Shown in pieces: positions 35,290 to 42,801 of a stretch of 42,801 nucleotides of DNA. Made by a program: the position numbers and the translations under genes. Position 1 is the stretch's first letter, and the number at the start of each line of letters is the position of its first letter. Origin of the DNA: Lentimicrobium sp. (lineage in GTDB: Bacteria; Bacteroidota; Bacteroidia; Bacteroidales; Lentimicrobiaceae); assembly GCA_023957275.1 (NCBI GenBank), contig JAMLHF010000039.1, forward strand, positions 1 through 42,801, given 5' to 3'. The notes beneath the pieces were generated by a model that was given only the letters and a program-made list of their open reading frames with translations, ran no database searches and had not been told where the DNA came from.

Positions 35290-36198
35290 ATGTCAGTAGT
35301 TACCAGCCGCACAGGCACCGAAAATGCACGCATCGTCATAAACCATGAAAAATGTAACCTCTGCGGATTATGTGTAAAAGTCTGCAAGGATTTTTCGCTG
35401 TTCATTGAAGATCATACTTTAACAGTAAGCGACCAACCGCTGTTTGGCTGCATAGGCTGCGGGCAGTGTGTGGCTGTTTGCCCCCGCGATGCCATTATGG
35501 TCGAAGGACGGACTCTTTCGCCCGGCGATTTTGAACCCCTGAAAGCGGACCATCTCCCGGATTATACTTCGCTCTATCAGCTGATGCTGAACCGCAGGAG
35601 TATCAGGGATTTCAGGGATAAGCCGGTGCCGCGCGAAATCACCGAACAGATACTGGCCATGGCGGTGACGGCCCCCATGGGGCTTCCGCCCTCCGACGTG
35701 GGCGTAATGGTGCTCGAAGGAAAGGAAAAAGTCAGGGCGTTCTCTTTTGATTTTATCGATATGCTGCAGCGGGCAAAATGGATGGCATCGCCCCTGGCCC
35801 TGAACCTGATGCGCCCCTTTATCGGAAAAGACAACTATCTGATGTTTAAGTCTTTTATAATTCCAATGGTGAATTTCTTTTCTGAAACAAGGGAAAAGGA
35901 GCAAAACTACCTTTTATACGATGCGCCCCTGGCCATGATGTTTTATGGTAACCTGAGCGATCCCGCCGATCCTTACATTGCGGCAACCTATGCCACCCTG
36001 GCCGCCGAATCGCTGGGACTTGGGGCCTGTATGATCGGGAGCGTGGGACCGTTCCTGAAGAGCATGGGATCTGATTTAAGGAAAAAATATCACCTGCCCT
36101 CCAAAATGAATGATTCCATTATGGTTGTCTTCGGATATCCGCAGGTGAAATACCGGAAGACCATCAAACGGAGTTTTGAACGGGTGTTTTATGCCTGA
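35290..36198 (+). CDS. ferredoxin-nitroreductase fusion (4Fe-4S + FMN)
   Basis: This 302-residue protein has an N-terminal two-cluster ferredoxin domain (Cys22, 25, 28, 32 and Cys54, 57, 60, 64; 'CNLCGLCVKVC', 'CIGCGQCVAVC'). The nitroreductase fold follows from about residue 95 ('LMLNRRSIRDFRDKPVP' through 'AAESLGLGACMIGSVG'). The iron-sulfur part probably feeds electrons to the FMN site. Such fusions are frequent in anaerobes and reduce unknown physiological electrophiles. It is predicted cytosolic. The gene ends in a hairpin that overlaps its stop codon and is convergent with iadA. Confidence 0.92.
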   Translation: MSVVTSRTGTENARIVINHEKCNLCGLCVKVCKDFSLFIEDHTLTVSDQPLFGCIGCGQCVAVCPRDAIMVEGRTLSPGDFEPLKADHLPDYTSLYQLMLNRRSIRDFRDKPVPREITEQILAMAVTAPMGLPPSDVGVMVLEGKEKVRAFSFDFIDMLQRAKWMASPLALNLMRPFIGKDNYLMFKSFIIPMVNFFSETREKEQNYLLYDAPLAMMFYGNLSDPADPYIAATYATLAAESLGLGACMIGSVGPFLKSMGSDLRKKYHLPSKMNDSIMVVFGYPQVKYRKTIKRSFERVFYA

Positions 36199-36217
36199 TA
36201 ACCGTTGTCAGGTTTTT
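36194..36217 (+). terminator. terminator overlapping the nitroreductase stop codon
   Basis: CCTGATAA pairs with TTGTCAGG (one wobble) around a three-base loop, followed by five Ts. The TGA stop lies inside the left arm. Confidence 0.6.
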
Positions 36218-36236
36218 GAGAATTGGCTGGAACGCT

Positions 36237-37403
36237 TTATCTTTCGTATGCCCCTTTTTTCAGAATTTTGTAATTTTCCATCAGGGGAACGCCGAGGGCA
36301 TATACCGAATGAATTTCAAAATGCCGGTTCAGCAACAGCAGGTCGGCGTCTAAACCCTGAGCAATTCTCCCTTTTTGTTTTAGTTTAAGGATTCGTGCAG
36401 GATTTGAGGTAAGCACCTGAAGGGCAGTTTCCAGTGGAATTTTTTCGTCGAGCACGGCATCACGCAGTTCTGTGAGGTTGGAGGCAGGCAGCCCGCTTTC
36501 GAGCCTTACCAGCTCTCCGCTTACAGGATCAAATCCGGGCAACGACCCGCAGGCATCCGATGTGAATGTAATGTGTTCAGCGGGAACCCCGGCATCCAGA
36601 AGCTGCCTGAGCGCACTGGATGGTTTTATTTCATATTCCGGAAAGTAGGGGTAAGAGCTGGTGGTAATATCCACATAGCCCTGCATGGCATATTTTTTGG
36701 CATCCTCAAAAATATATTTGTTGCGGTTGATATGGGTAGGCATAAACTGCCTGAGTGTGAGCTCGCTGCTTTCCACAACCTGGTATAGCGGTCTGAAAGG
36801 GTCTTTGGCATCCCCCATATGAATGTTGACAATCCCCGCTTTTCCGCCGATCATTCCCGCTACGCGCGCATGGGCCGCGATCCGGCTAAGCTCCTCCACC
36901 GTGGGCAGCGATGAGCGGTGGTCTGACACGGCAACTTCTCCCACCCCGATCACCTCATCAATCAACGCAATATCGCGGGCAATATCCCCGGTAATGGCTG
37001 GAACCGGTACCTGATAGGAACCTGTATACATCCAGGCCGACACTCCTTCGGCCCGCAGAGATTTTACCTTCATCAGCACACTTTCCACACTCCGGGTGAT
37101 TCCATCGGTACCCAGACAGCCTACTACCGTAGTAACTCCGGCTTTGATCATATCGCTCAACTGCAGTTCCGGTGTACGGCTGGCAGGTCCCCCTTCGCCA
37201 CCGGCACCTGCAATGTGAACATGGGCATCAATAAAGCCAGGCGTAAGTATAAGTCCCTCAGTTTCAATAATTTTAATATTCAGACTTTCAGGAATCTCAA
37301 TCACCGGAGCTACGGAAATTATTTTACCCGCAGCAATCAGCACGTCGTTCTTACCTTTGTTTTCGGGGCTGTATACAGATGCATTTTTTATCAGGTACAT
37401 CAT
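36237..37403 (-). CDS. iadA: isoaspartyl dipeptidase (beta-aspartyl-peptidase)
   Basis: This 388-residue binuclear-zinc amidohydrolase cleaves beta-Asp-X dipeptides. Metal ligands are visible as His61 and His63 ('DAHVHIAGAGGEGG'), His195 ('NIHMGD'), His224 ('MPTHINRN') and Asp283 ('FTSDACGS'). At the bridging position, where E. coli IadA has a carboxylated Lys, this protein has 'GVGEVAVSDHRSS', so Glu156 is the likely bridge. There is no signal peptide, so it is cytosolic. It is divergent from a secreted cyanophycinase whose product, beta-Asp-Arg, is its expected substrate. A -7 box lies 24 bp upstream. Two Met codons in a row make the exact start ambiguous by one codon. Confidence 0.93.
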   Translation of the reverse strand: MMYLIKNASVYSPENKGKNDVLIAAGKIISVAPVIEIPESLNIKIIETEGLILTPGFIDAHVHIAGAGGEGGPASRTPELQLSDMIKAGVTTVVGCLGTDGITRSVESVLMKVKSLRAEGVSAWMYTGSYQVPVPAITGDIARDIALIDEVIGVGEVAVSDHRSSLPTVEELSRIAAHARVAGMIGGKAGIVNIHMGDAKDPFRPLYQVVESSELTLRQFMPTHINRNKYIFEDAKKYAMQGYVDITTSSYPYFPEYEIKPSSALRQLLDAGVPAEHITFTSDACGSLPGFDPVSGELVRLESGLPASNLTELRDAVLDEKIPLETALQVLTSNPARILKLKQKGRIAQGLDADLLLLNRHFEIHSVYALGVPLMENYKILKKGAYER

Positions 37404-37427
37404 ACTCGTGTTTTTGATGGTGGTTTA

Positions 37428-37435
37428 CAAAAGTA
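37428..37435 (-). promoter_or_regulatory. -7 promoter box TACTTTTG of iadA
   Basis: Exact TAnnTTTG match on the minus strand, 24 bp before the iadA ATG. It faces away from the cyanophycinase box about 90 bp away. Confidence 0.55.
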
Positions 37436-37521
37436 ACAAAAGTGGGCTTTCGAAGCAGAAATCATTACAGGGGTAAACACAGGAAGTTCGGGAAGGATGA
37501 ACAACTTACGCCCTGAGTTGG

Positions 37522-37529
37522 TATTTTTG
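37522..37529 (+). promoter_or_regulatory. -7 promoter box TATTTTTG (sets the cyanophycinase start)
   Basis: Exact TAnnTTTG match inside the longest open frame (which starts at 37497), 18 bp before the ATG at 37548. It supports 37548 as the translation start. Confidence 0.55.
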
Positions 37530-37547
37530 CAACTTACTTATAGCAAA

Positions 37548-38819
37548 ATGAAGTACAGCGTTCTGTTTTTATTCCTGATATCCCGGTTGCTGATGCCCGG
37601 AGTTTCTGCACAGCAGAAAGGGAGCCTGCTTATTGCCGGTGGCGCTTTAAAAAGTGAGAATAAGGCGGTATATGAAAAAATTCTTGAGCTGGCCGGGGGT
37701 GCCGAAAAGGCGGTTTTCGGGGTGATTCCTGCCGCCAGTGGTGCTCCGGTAAGCGCTTTCGAAAGCTTTAAAGAAACGCTCACAGGTTATGGGGTTAAGG
37801 CCGGAAATATTCATCTGGTGAATGTTGCCATGATGGATGACAAAAGCACTGAATTTGCCGATGAATCAAAATGGGCCGGCAATGCCGAAGACAAGCGGGT
37901 TGCCGGAATACTGAAAACCTGTACTGCGGTATGGTTTACCGGTGGAGATCAGATGAGGGTGCTGATGACGCTTATAAGGGCTGATGGGAACCCGACTTTG
38001 GTATTACAGGCTGTAAATGATGTTTATGCAAGAGGCGGAATGATTGGCGGAAGCAGCGCCGGGGCAGCCATTATGGGGCCGGTGATGATTGCCGCCGGTA
38101 GTTCGTCAGGAGCCTTCGGACTAAGCACTGACACCTCCGCACCGGGGCCCGGAGGAGAGAATAGCCCCGGAGAACCCCTCTTTCTGACCAATGGACTTGG
38201 ATTCTTCCGCTTTGGCATTGTTGACCAGCATTTTAATCAAAGAGCAAGGCTTGGAAGATTGTGTATGGCACTGGCTCAGACCAGGGACAAAGCAAGCTTT
38301 GGAGTGGGTGTCGACGAAAACACTGCTTTAATCTATTATGCCGCGGAAAATAAAATACAGGTCATTGGTGAAAACGGACTCACGATGTTGAACGCTGAGG
38401 AAGTACAAATCAATGGAGCAGCTCCCCGGCTAAAAATCGCCAACCTGAAATTCAGCTATCTGGAGCATGGCGATGAAATAAACCTGTCGGATATGAAAGT
38501 AACTCCGGCCCCACACCGCTTCCCCATCCATGGAAATGAGGAATATGAGTTATTGACACCTCCCCAGTCGGGACTTTTAGACACAGATGCTCCGGGTTTC
38601 AGGGAGCTTGCCACCCGTTATCTTGCCAACAACAAACTGTTGAGTGAGATCAGAAGAACGGGATTTATTGGCACAACCGGGATTACAGTAGTCATTTCAA
38701 AGACTTTGCAGAGCCGGGCATATGTTTCCTCCGGAGAAAACGGCAAAAAGAAATATACCCTGGAAAACTTCCGGCTTGATTTTGAGCCGGTAAAAATCGA
38801 AATCAGCCCGGTTTATTGA
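37548..38819 (+). CDS. secreted cyanophycinase (S51 family)
   Basis: This protein is 423 residues from MKYSVLFLFLISRLLMPGVSA, a clear signal peptide. The S51 alpha/beta fold follows: 'GSLLIAGGALKSENKAVYEKI', 'GVIPAASG', 'AVWFTGGDQMRVL', the nucleophile elbow 'GGSSAGAA' with Ser170, 'VDQHFNQRARLGRL' and 'FGVGVDENTALI'. Cyanophycinases are exo-serine peptidases that release beta-Asp-Arg from cyanophycin; exported forms (CphE-type) let non-producers use the polymer as food. The C-terminal part (about 310-423) is longer than in cytosolic CphB. Start choice rests on the signal peptide and the promoter box. The neighbouring iadA would finish the pathway. Confidence 0.93.
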   Translation: MKYSVLFLFLISRLLMPGVSAQQKGSLLIAGGALKSENKAVYEKILELAGGAEKAVFGVIPAASGAPVSAFESFKETLTGYGVKAGNIHLVNVAMMDDKSTEFADESKWAGNAEDKRVAGILKTCTAVWFTGGDQMRVLMTLIRADGNPTLVLQAVNDVYARGGMIGGSSAGAAIMGPVMIAAGSSSGAFGLSTDTSAPGPGGENSPGEPLFLTNGLGFFRFGIVDQHFNQRARLGRLCMALAQTRDKASFGVGVDENTALIYYAAENKIQVIGENGLTMLNAEEVQINGAAPRLKIANLKFSYLEHGDEINLSDMKVTPAPHRFPIHGNEEYELLTPPQSGLLDTDAPGFRELATRYLANNKLLSEIRRTGFIGTTGITVVISKTLQSRAYVSSGENGKKKYTLENFRLDFEPVKIEISPVY

Positions 38820-38828
38820 AGCAGCAAT

Positions 38829-40277
38829 TTAAGAAACCAGCCTGGCTGCAGCCATACGGCTGTTCATTCCTTTGAAAATAATCTGGTGCAGCGGCCACAC
38901 TGCATACCAGTACAATCTCCCGCTTAAGCCTCTGGGCCTGAAAGTTGCCGTCTGTCGGAGAAAAGCAATACCATTGCTTTCAATAAGTTTGTATTCAAGC
39001 CATGCTTCACCCGGTAATTTCATTTCAGCATAAAGAAGCAGCCTGCCTGCGGATTTATCTGCCAGCAGCACCCTCCAGAAATCAAGGGCATCCCCTGCAA
39101 ATATTTCATCTGTATTGGTGCGTCCGCGCCTGAGACCGATGCCGCCGGCGACCTTGTCAATATATCCTCTGACTTTCCACAAAAAATCAGCGTAATACCA
39201 GCCATTTTCTCCTCCGATTCCCCAGATATTCGCAATTACATCCCCTGTGCTGCATTTTATTTCAGTTTGCCTGACATCATGAAAACATCCGAACTCAGGA
39301 ACAGCGATGTATTCTTTAAGACTTGAGCGTTTGCTACTGCTCACCAATGCATCTTTCCAACTTGACACCACATGATGCCGGGCAATTTTGTCAAACGCAA
39401 GCGATATGGATTCTTTATAGGTGAGCGGTTTAATACCAGTCAGGTTTTCGGTATAATTTTCCCGGCAGATCACTTCCACCTTCATGCTGTTCACCAGATT
39501 TACCGCCAGTTTATAGGACGTGCTTGTAATAAAATACAACCAGTACGATGAAAGCCGCGGGGTCATAAGCGGAAGTATAAAAATCTTTCGCCGGAGGCCC
39601 CTTACTTCGGCATATTGCAGCAGCATCTGTTTGTAGGTGAGTATATCCGGGCCGCCGATATCAAGAACCCGGTTAAAAACAGGCGTGTGCATCATCACCG
39701 ATATCAGGCTGTTTATAACGTCCCTGACAGCTATGGGCTGACAACGGGTATTCAGCCAGCGGGGAGTCACCATTAAAGGGAGTTTTTCGGTAAGATCACG
39801 GATAATCTCAAACGATGCACTTCCCGAACCTACAATAATTCCTGCCCTGAGGATGGTGTAAGGTATACCACTCTGTATTAAAACCTGCTCCACTTTCAAC
39901 CTGGAGAGCAGATGCGGGGAGCCCGACGCTGCATTTTGAAGCCCGCTCAGAAAAATAATCTGTTTTACATTCCAGCTTTTGGCAGCGGCAACAAAGTTAT
40001 TTGCAGACTGAACTTCCATTTCTTCAAAACGGTCGATGGCCGAACTCATGGAATGAACAAGATAAAATGCAATATCAGCCTTGATATTCGGAATACTCAG
40101 GGTTTCAGGCCTCAGAAAATCGCCTTCGGTAACCGTAAGCTTCCCCGGGGTTTTACTGTGCGATTGAAACCGGCGGCGGTCGCGAACAATACAGGTAACT
40201 TCATGCCCGGCTTCAAGCAGCAATGGAAGCAGTCGCTTGCCGATATAACCGGTGGCTCCGGATAATATTACTTTCAT
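38829..40277 (-). CDS. SDR/NAD-dependent epimerase-like protein with DUF2867 domain
   Basis: This 482-residue two-domain protein has an N-terminal atypical SDR with nucleotide motif 'GATGYIG' (7-13), then 'CIVRDRRRF', 'YLVHSMSS' and 'NVKQIIFLSGL' (residues 1-300). The C-terminal DUF2867 domain (about 325-482) includes 'VANIWGIGGENGWYYADFLW', 'LRRGRTNTDEIFAGDALDFW' and 'RPRGLSGRLYWYAVWPLHQIIF'. This fusion is widespread and usually annotated SDR family oxidoreductase/DUF2867; the substrate is unknown. It is convergent with the cyanophycinase (10 bp between stops). No exact -7 box faces it. Confidence 0.92.
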   Translation of the reverse strand: MKVILSGATGYIGKRLLPLLLEAGHEVTCIVRDRRRFQSHSKTPGKLTVTEGDFLRPETLSIPNIKADIAFYLVHSMSSAIDRFEEMEVQSANNFVAAAKSWNVKQIIFLSGLQNAASGSPHLLSRLKVEQVLIQSGIPYTILRAGIIVGSGSASFEIIRDLTEKLPLMVTPRWLNTRCQPIAVRDVINSLISVMMHTPVFNRVLDIGGPDILTYKQMLLQYAEVRGLRRKIFILPLMTPRLSSYWLYFITSTSYKLAVNLVNSMKVEVICRENYTENLTGIKPLTYKESISLAFDKIARHHVVSSWKDALVSSSKRSSLKEYIAVPEFGCFHDVRQTEIKCSTGDVIANIWGIGGENGWYYADFLWKVRGYIDKVAGGIGLRRGRTNTDEIFAGDALDFWRVLLADKSAGRLLLYAEMKLPGEAWLEYKLIESNGIAFLRQTATFRPRGLSGRLYWYAVWPLHQIIFKGMNSRMAAARLVS

Positions 40278-40340
40278 TTAACCAGTTTAGCATATAACAA
40301 TAAAAATCAGAATATGCTCGGGTGAAAGGAAGAATACAGG

Positions 40341-40401
40341 TATTTTTGAAGGCGATAAAATCCTGTTCTGCCTGGAAACAGCCAGCGTATTAGTATCTTT
40401 G
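40341..40401 (+). promoter_or_regulatory. two orphan plus-strand -7 boxes (TATTTTTG, TATCTTTG)
   Basis: Exact TAnnTTTG matches at 40341-40348 and 40394-40401 lie in the gap between two minus-strand genes, pointing into the 3' end of the propeller gene. No plus-strand coding frame follows. They may be chance, a relic, or the promoter of an antisense or small RNA. Confidence 0.25.
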
Positions 40402-40422
40402 AAACAACAGCCCCAACCACAA

Positions 40423-41595
40423 TTAAACCTTCTGAAAAGGTACAAAGAAGGATCTCCGATTGATTATAACGGATAGAAAATAGAATCCTGGTTTAAGAAA
40501 AGATATGTTGACGGTGCCGTTATGCACTGCCAGTGTTCTCATGAAAATTCCGGCGACGGAATACACTGCCGCCTCTCCCTCAATTTTCCGGGAAAACCCA
40601 AGAAATTCCTTTGCCGGATTGGGGTAAACAAAAAGACCATTGGGATTTAATACCTGATTTGCAGCAGACTGAGGTTGAGGTAAAACAATTTCATACAGAT
40701 AGCCTGTGGTACTGCCGCTGCCTTCTTCCGTCATATAAAGCTTATAGCTGCTCACAAAGGCAAGTCCTTCATTCTGCCCGGGCGGTGTAATAAAATGATA
40801 TTCGGTTTTGGTGCCCTCAAAAAACCGGTTATCCAGGTAATCTTTGAAAGATATTATTTTTTCATTGGTCAGCAGCATCAGTTCACCGGTGTGCAGGTTT
40901 ATATCAGCGGCCGTAACTCTTCCGGAGCCGGTGGTACTTCCGGCAAAAAACGACCCTGACAGCCGGGCGGTGTAACTCCCTGGTTGATCAGGCAGTGCAT
41001 ACATTTTTACAATTCCGGTAAAAGGATTACTGCGGTCTTTTGTGAATAAATAAAGCGAATCGGCGTACCATGCCATGGCTTCGATATCGTAGTTCCTGCC
41101 GGATGATGGCGGAGGGAAAGCCGTTTGGTCAGAAAGGCTGAAATTGATGATCCCGGCAGATACAGAATTTCCTTCAATGGTTTCAGGATCAGGGATGATA
41201 TAAATGGCCAGGTCGGTTCTTTGATTGTTGTTGTTGCCAAAATCACCGACAAACCAGGTTTCATCGTTGTCGGCGGTGATGTCTTCCCAGTCAGTATTTT
41301 CTGTATTTGAAACAGTTAAAGTCCTCAGAAGGTTACCAGTAGTATCAAAACAATATAGTTCATTGCTATTGCCGGAGTCTTCGTGTGACCATATTCTGTT
41401 ACTGCCGCTTACCGCAATTCCTGAACTTTCGATGAGGGCTGATGGCAGCCGGGTAATTGTCCGCAGATTTATGTCCGGTCCAGCGCCTTGCATTGACACC
41501 CCCTGGCAGCCAGCCGATGTAGCGATGAGGGAAAGTAAAACCCATAACAGCTTAGGTGCCATCATGGGTATCGGGCTAAAATTTTTCAATTTCAT
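40423..41595 (-). CDS. T9SS-exported beta-propeller-like protein of unknown function
   Basis: This protein is 390 residues from 41595, or 380 from MMAPKLLWVLL at 41565, which begins 10 bp after the upstream stop; I cannot decide between them. The signal peptide h-region is 'LLWVLLSLIATSAG'. The body has propeller-type strands: 'SGIAVSGSNRIWSHEDSGNS', 'DWEDITADNDETWFVGDFGN', 'YDIEAMAWYADSLYLFTKD', 'ADINLHTGELMLLTNEKI' and 'NEGLAFVSSYKLYMTEEG'. Acidic turns could bind calcium, which is inference. The C-terminus ('LFVYPNPAKEFLGFS' to 'GFYFLSV') is a T9SS type A sorting domain. It overlaps or abuts the upstream membrane-protein gene and is probably co-transcribed with it. Confidence 0.85.
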   Translation of the reverse strand: MKLKNFSPIPMMAPKLLWVLLSLIATSAGCQGVSMQGAGPDINLRTITRLPSALIESSGIAVSGSNRIWSHEDSGNSNELYCFDTTGNLLRTLTVSNTENTDWEDITADNDETWFVGDFGNNNNQRTDLAIYIIPDPETIEGNSVSAGIINFSLSDQTAFPPPSSGRNYDIEAMAWYADSLYLFTKDRSNPFTGIVKMYALPDQPGSYTARLSGSFFAGSTTGSGRVTAADINLHTGELMLLTNEKIISFKDYLDNRFFEGTKTEYHFITPPGQNEGLAFVSSYKLYMTEEGSGSTTGYLYEIVLPQPQSAANQVLNPNGLFVYPNPAKEFLGFSRKIEGEAAVYSVAGIFMRTLAVHNGTVNISFLKPGFYFLSVIINRRSFFVPFQKV

Positions 41596-42801
41596 TTATC
41601 CCTTTTCTGTTTAAGACAATCCGATAGCGCTTATAGTCAAGCTGGTCTTCGTTTTTAAACTGCAACACCAGATTGATGTAATACATCTTTTCGCCCTTAA
41701 CTGTTTCTATTTCGTCATTATTTCCGGGTGAATACAGCGGAACGATGGGGTTGTCCATTTTCTGGATAAAGTTTGAGACATTGAACCGGATAATATCATT
41801 CATTCCGCTGGTGGGGTATAAGCTGCATTCATCCAGGCTTTGACGGTTCAGCCGGATCAGTTTGCGATAAAGGATGATTTTTTCCCGGTTGTTCCGGTTG
41901 TCGGCTTCCAGGATGGCTGAGCGGTCGCGGATTTTCAGCACTTCTCCCGGCACTTTGCTCTCAGGAACAAAAACCATACTTTCCTTGCTCCAGCCGATCT
42001 CATGTTCGCTCAGGCTGATGTCGGTGCGGTGGTCGAAGAACCTGCGGCCCAGCTTATGAGCGAAGTAATACCGGGTAAGCTCCTTGATCCTGTCTTTCAG
42101 CATATAACTTACCACCAGCGCTACAAAGAACGGCATGGTGAAATTCCCGTACTTCTGCTGAAATGAAAAGGCGACCGCAGTCGCAAAAACCATCGACAAA
42201 CCTGCTGCAATACTCAGGTAAACCTGCTCTATCCAGACGCCGTCGCGCCGCTGATTGGTATTCAGAAAAAGCTCGTTTTCCGCGTATTTCTTGAGTAAGC
42301 TCAACCTGAAAACCAGGTTACGGTTGCGGTTGGGACTTTCCTTTTCAACTACCTGATAACCCTTCTCCTTCTTGTAATTGATTTCCGCATGAATCAGTGC
42401 CATTATCTTTTCCCGGATATCCCCGGTGAGGTGTCCCTTTTTTTTCAACCCGTCGATCAGTTTAAAGGCATGTTGTTCGAACAGGTTGCTCAGAAACTCG
42501 TCACCGAAAAAGTAGTAATTCATCAGTTCCCTGCTGATGGAGGGTACATTGATGATCCTTTTCAGGCTGCGGAAATTTGCTGCGATGTTATTGATGCAAT
42601 TGTCAAAATTATCAACCAGGTAATCCAGGTCTTCGTCAAGTCCGTTTTCAAGAATATGCTGGATTTCCTCACGCAGTGAGCTTTTCACGATGGATACGAA
42701 CATCCTGATATGGTACTCGTATTCAGCGGTCCGGGTGCGCGAAGGGTCGGAAGCCAGCTGCTGAAGTGCATTTTCCAGTAAGGAAAACGGAGGTTTTTCC
42801 T
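41576..42801 (-). CDS. membrane protein of unknown function (5' end outside the window)
   Basis: The frame stays open to the last base of the window, and the residues before the first in-window Met (MFVSIVKSS) read as real protein ('LLENALQQLASDPSRTRTAE'), so the start lies beyond 42801. The visible part, about 408 residues, has an alpha-helical N-terminal region. A hairpin of two membrane helices ('IAAGLSMVFATAVAF', 'MPFFVALVVSYML') comes next, followed by the conserved-looking 'LGRRFFDHRTDISLSEHEIGWSKES' and a soluble C-terminal domain ending 'RIVLNRKGINEIEKF'. I do not recognise a named family. It is upstream of the T9SS propeller gene and overlaps it if the long start is used. Confidence 0.75.
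   Translation of the reverse strand, partial: EKPPFSLLENALQQLASDPSRTRTAEYEYHIRMFVSIVKSSLREEIQHILENGLDEDLDYLVDNFDNCINNIAANFRSLKRIINVPSISRELMNYYFFGDEFLSNLFEQHAFKLIDGLKKKGHLTGDIREKIMALIHAEINYKKEKGYQVVEKESPNRNRNLVFRLSLLKKYAENELFLNTNQRRDGVWIEQVYLSIAAGLSMVFATAVAFSFQQKYGNFTMPFFVALVVSYMLKDRIKELTRYYFAHKLGRRFFDHRTDISLSEHEIGWSKESMVFVPESKVPGEVLKIRDRSAILEADNRNNREKIILYRKLIRLNRQSLDECSLYPTSGMNDIIRFNVSNFIQKMDNPIVPLYSPGNNDEIETVKGEKMYYINLVLQFKNEDQLDYKRYRIVLNRKGINEIEKF

Noticed and set aside
1-42801. CRISPR arrays, tRNA/rRNA genes, IS elements, prophage or integrase genes
   Set aside because: No regularly spaced repeats, no tRNA-like cloverleaf or rRNA sequence, and no transposase or integrase motifs were noticed on reading.

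Overview
The window reads as a chromosomal piece of a Bacteroidota bacterium, probably an environmental Bacteroidales-like lineage. Three things point there. Five secreted proteins end in a type IX secretion (T9SS) type A sorting domain of the 'YPNPA ... G.Y.L.. ... K.' kind. The promoters carry the Bacteroidota -7 element TAnnTTTG, with twelve exact copies upstream of genes, and Shine-Dalgarno sequences are weak. Gene content also fits: gingipain-like C25 peptidases, a LolC/E-type permease next to rbfA, and OMP_b-brl outer-membrane proteins. No rRNA, tRNA, CRISPR, IS element or prophage was seen.

Layout. 64-4964 (+): a two-gene unit for a secreted LRR/receptor-L-like protein and a large S8 subtilase. 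4965-6495: a broken remnant of a DUF4143 ATPase (-) next to an intact AAA_14/DUF4143 ATPase (+) that sits behind a multi-half-site inverted repeat. 6740-9228 (-): a charged helical protein, an M20 amidohydrolase and an MBL-fold hydrolase. 9462-12755 (+): a very large cell-envelope protein that joins a dead peptidase-like domain, a TolB-like propeller and an outer-membrane barrel. 13275-16010 (+): class II ribonucleotide reductase. 16087-17643 (-): a small helical-repeat protein, pterin dehydratase and a radical SAM protein. 17798-18775 (+): polyprenyl diphosphate synthase. 18789-20551 (-): a PhoB/PhoR-like two-component pair. 20801-22076 (+): a CAP-domain protein and a small outer-membrane barrel. 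22123-23031 (-): a NYN nuclease-cold-shock fusion. 23454-31228 (-): two tandem C25 (gingipain-family) peptidases. 31508-33114 (-): rbfA and a LolC/E-like permease. 33241-35061 (+): an MsbA-like ABC exporter. 35290-36198 (+): a ferredoxin-nitroreductase. 36237-38819: a divergent pair, isoaspartyl dipeptidase (-) and secreted cyanophycinase (+). 38829-42801 (-): an SDR/DUF2867 protein, a T9SS-sorted propeller protein and a membrane protein cut by the window edge.

How the genes fit together. Two blocks encode large secreted proteases (one S8, two C25) for T9SS export. A roughly 200-residue 'YLEGGD' module occurs three times across two unrelated protease families here. The cyanophycinase and isoaspartyl dipeptidase together form a complete two-step route from extracellular cyanophycin (multi-L-arginyl-poly-L-aspartate) to free Asp and Arg. 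The remaining genes are mostly ordinary housekeeping or envelope genes. In several cases the -7 box lies inside or just before the longest ORF start, so I moved the start codon downstream: 17798, 20551, 31228 and 37548.
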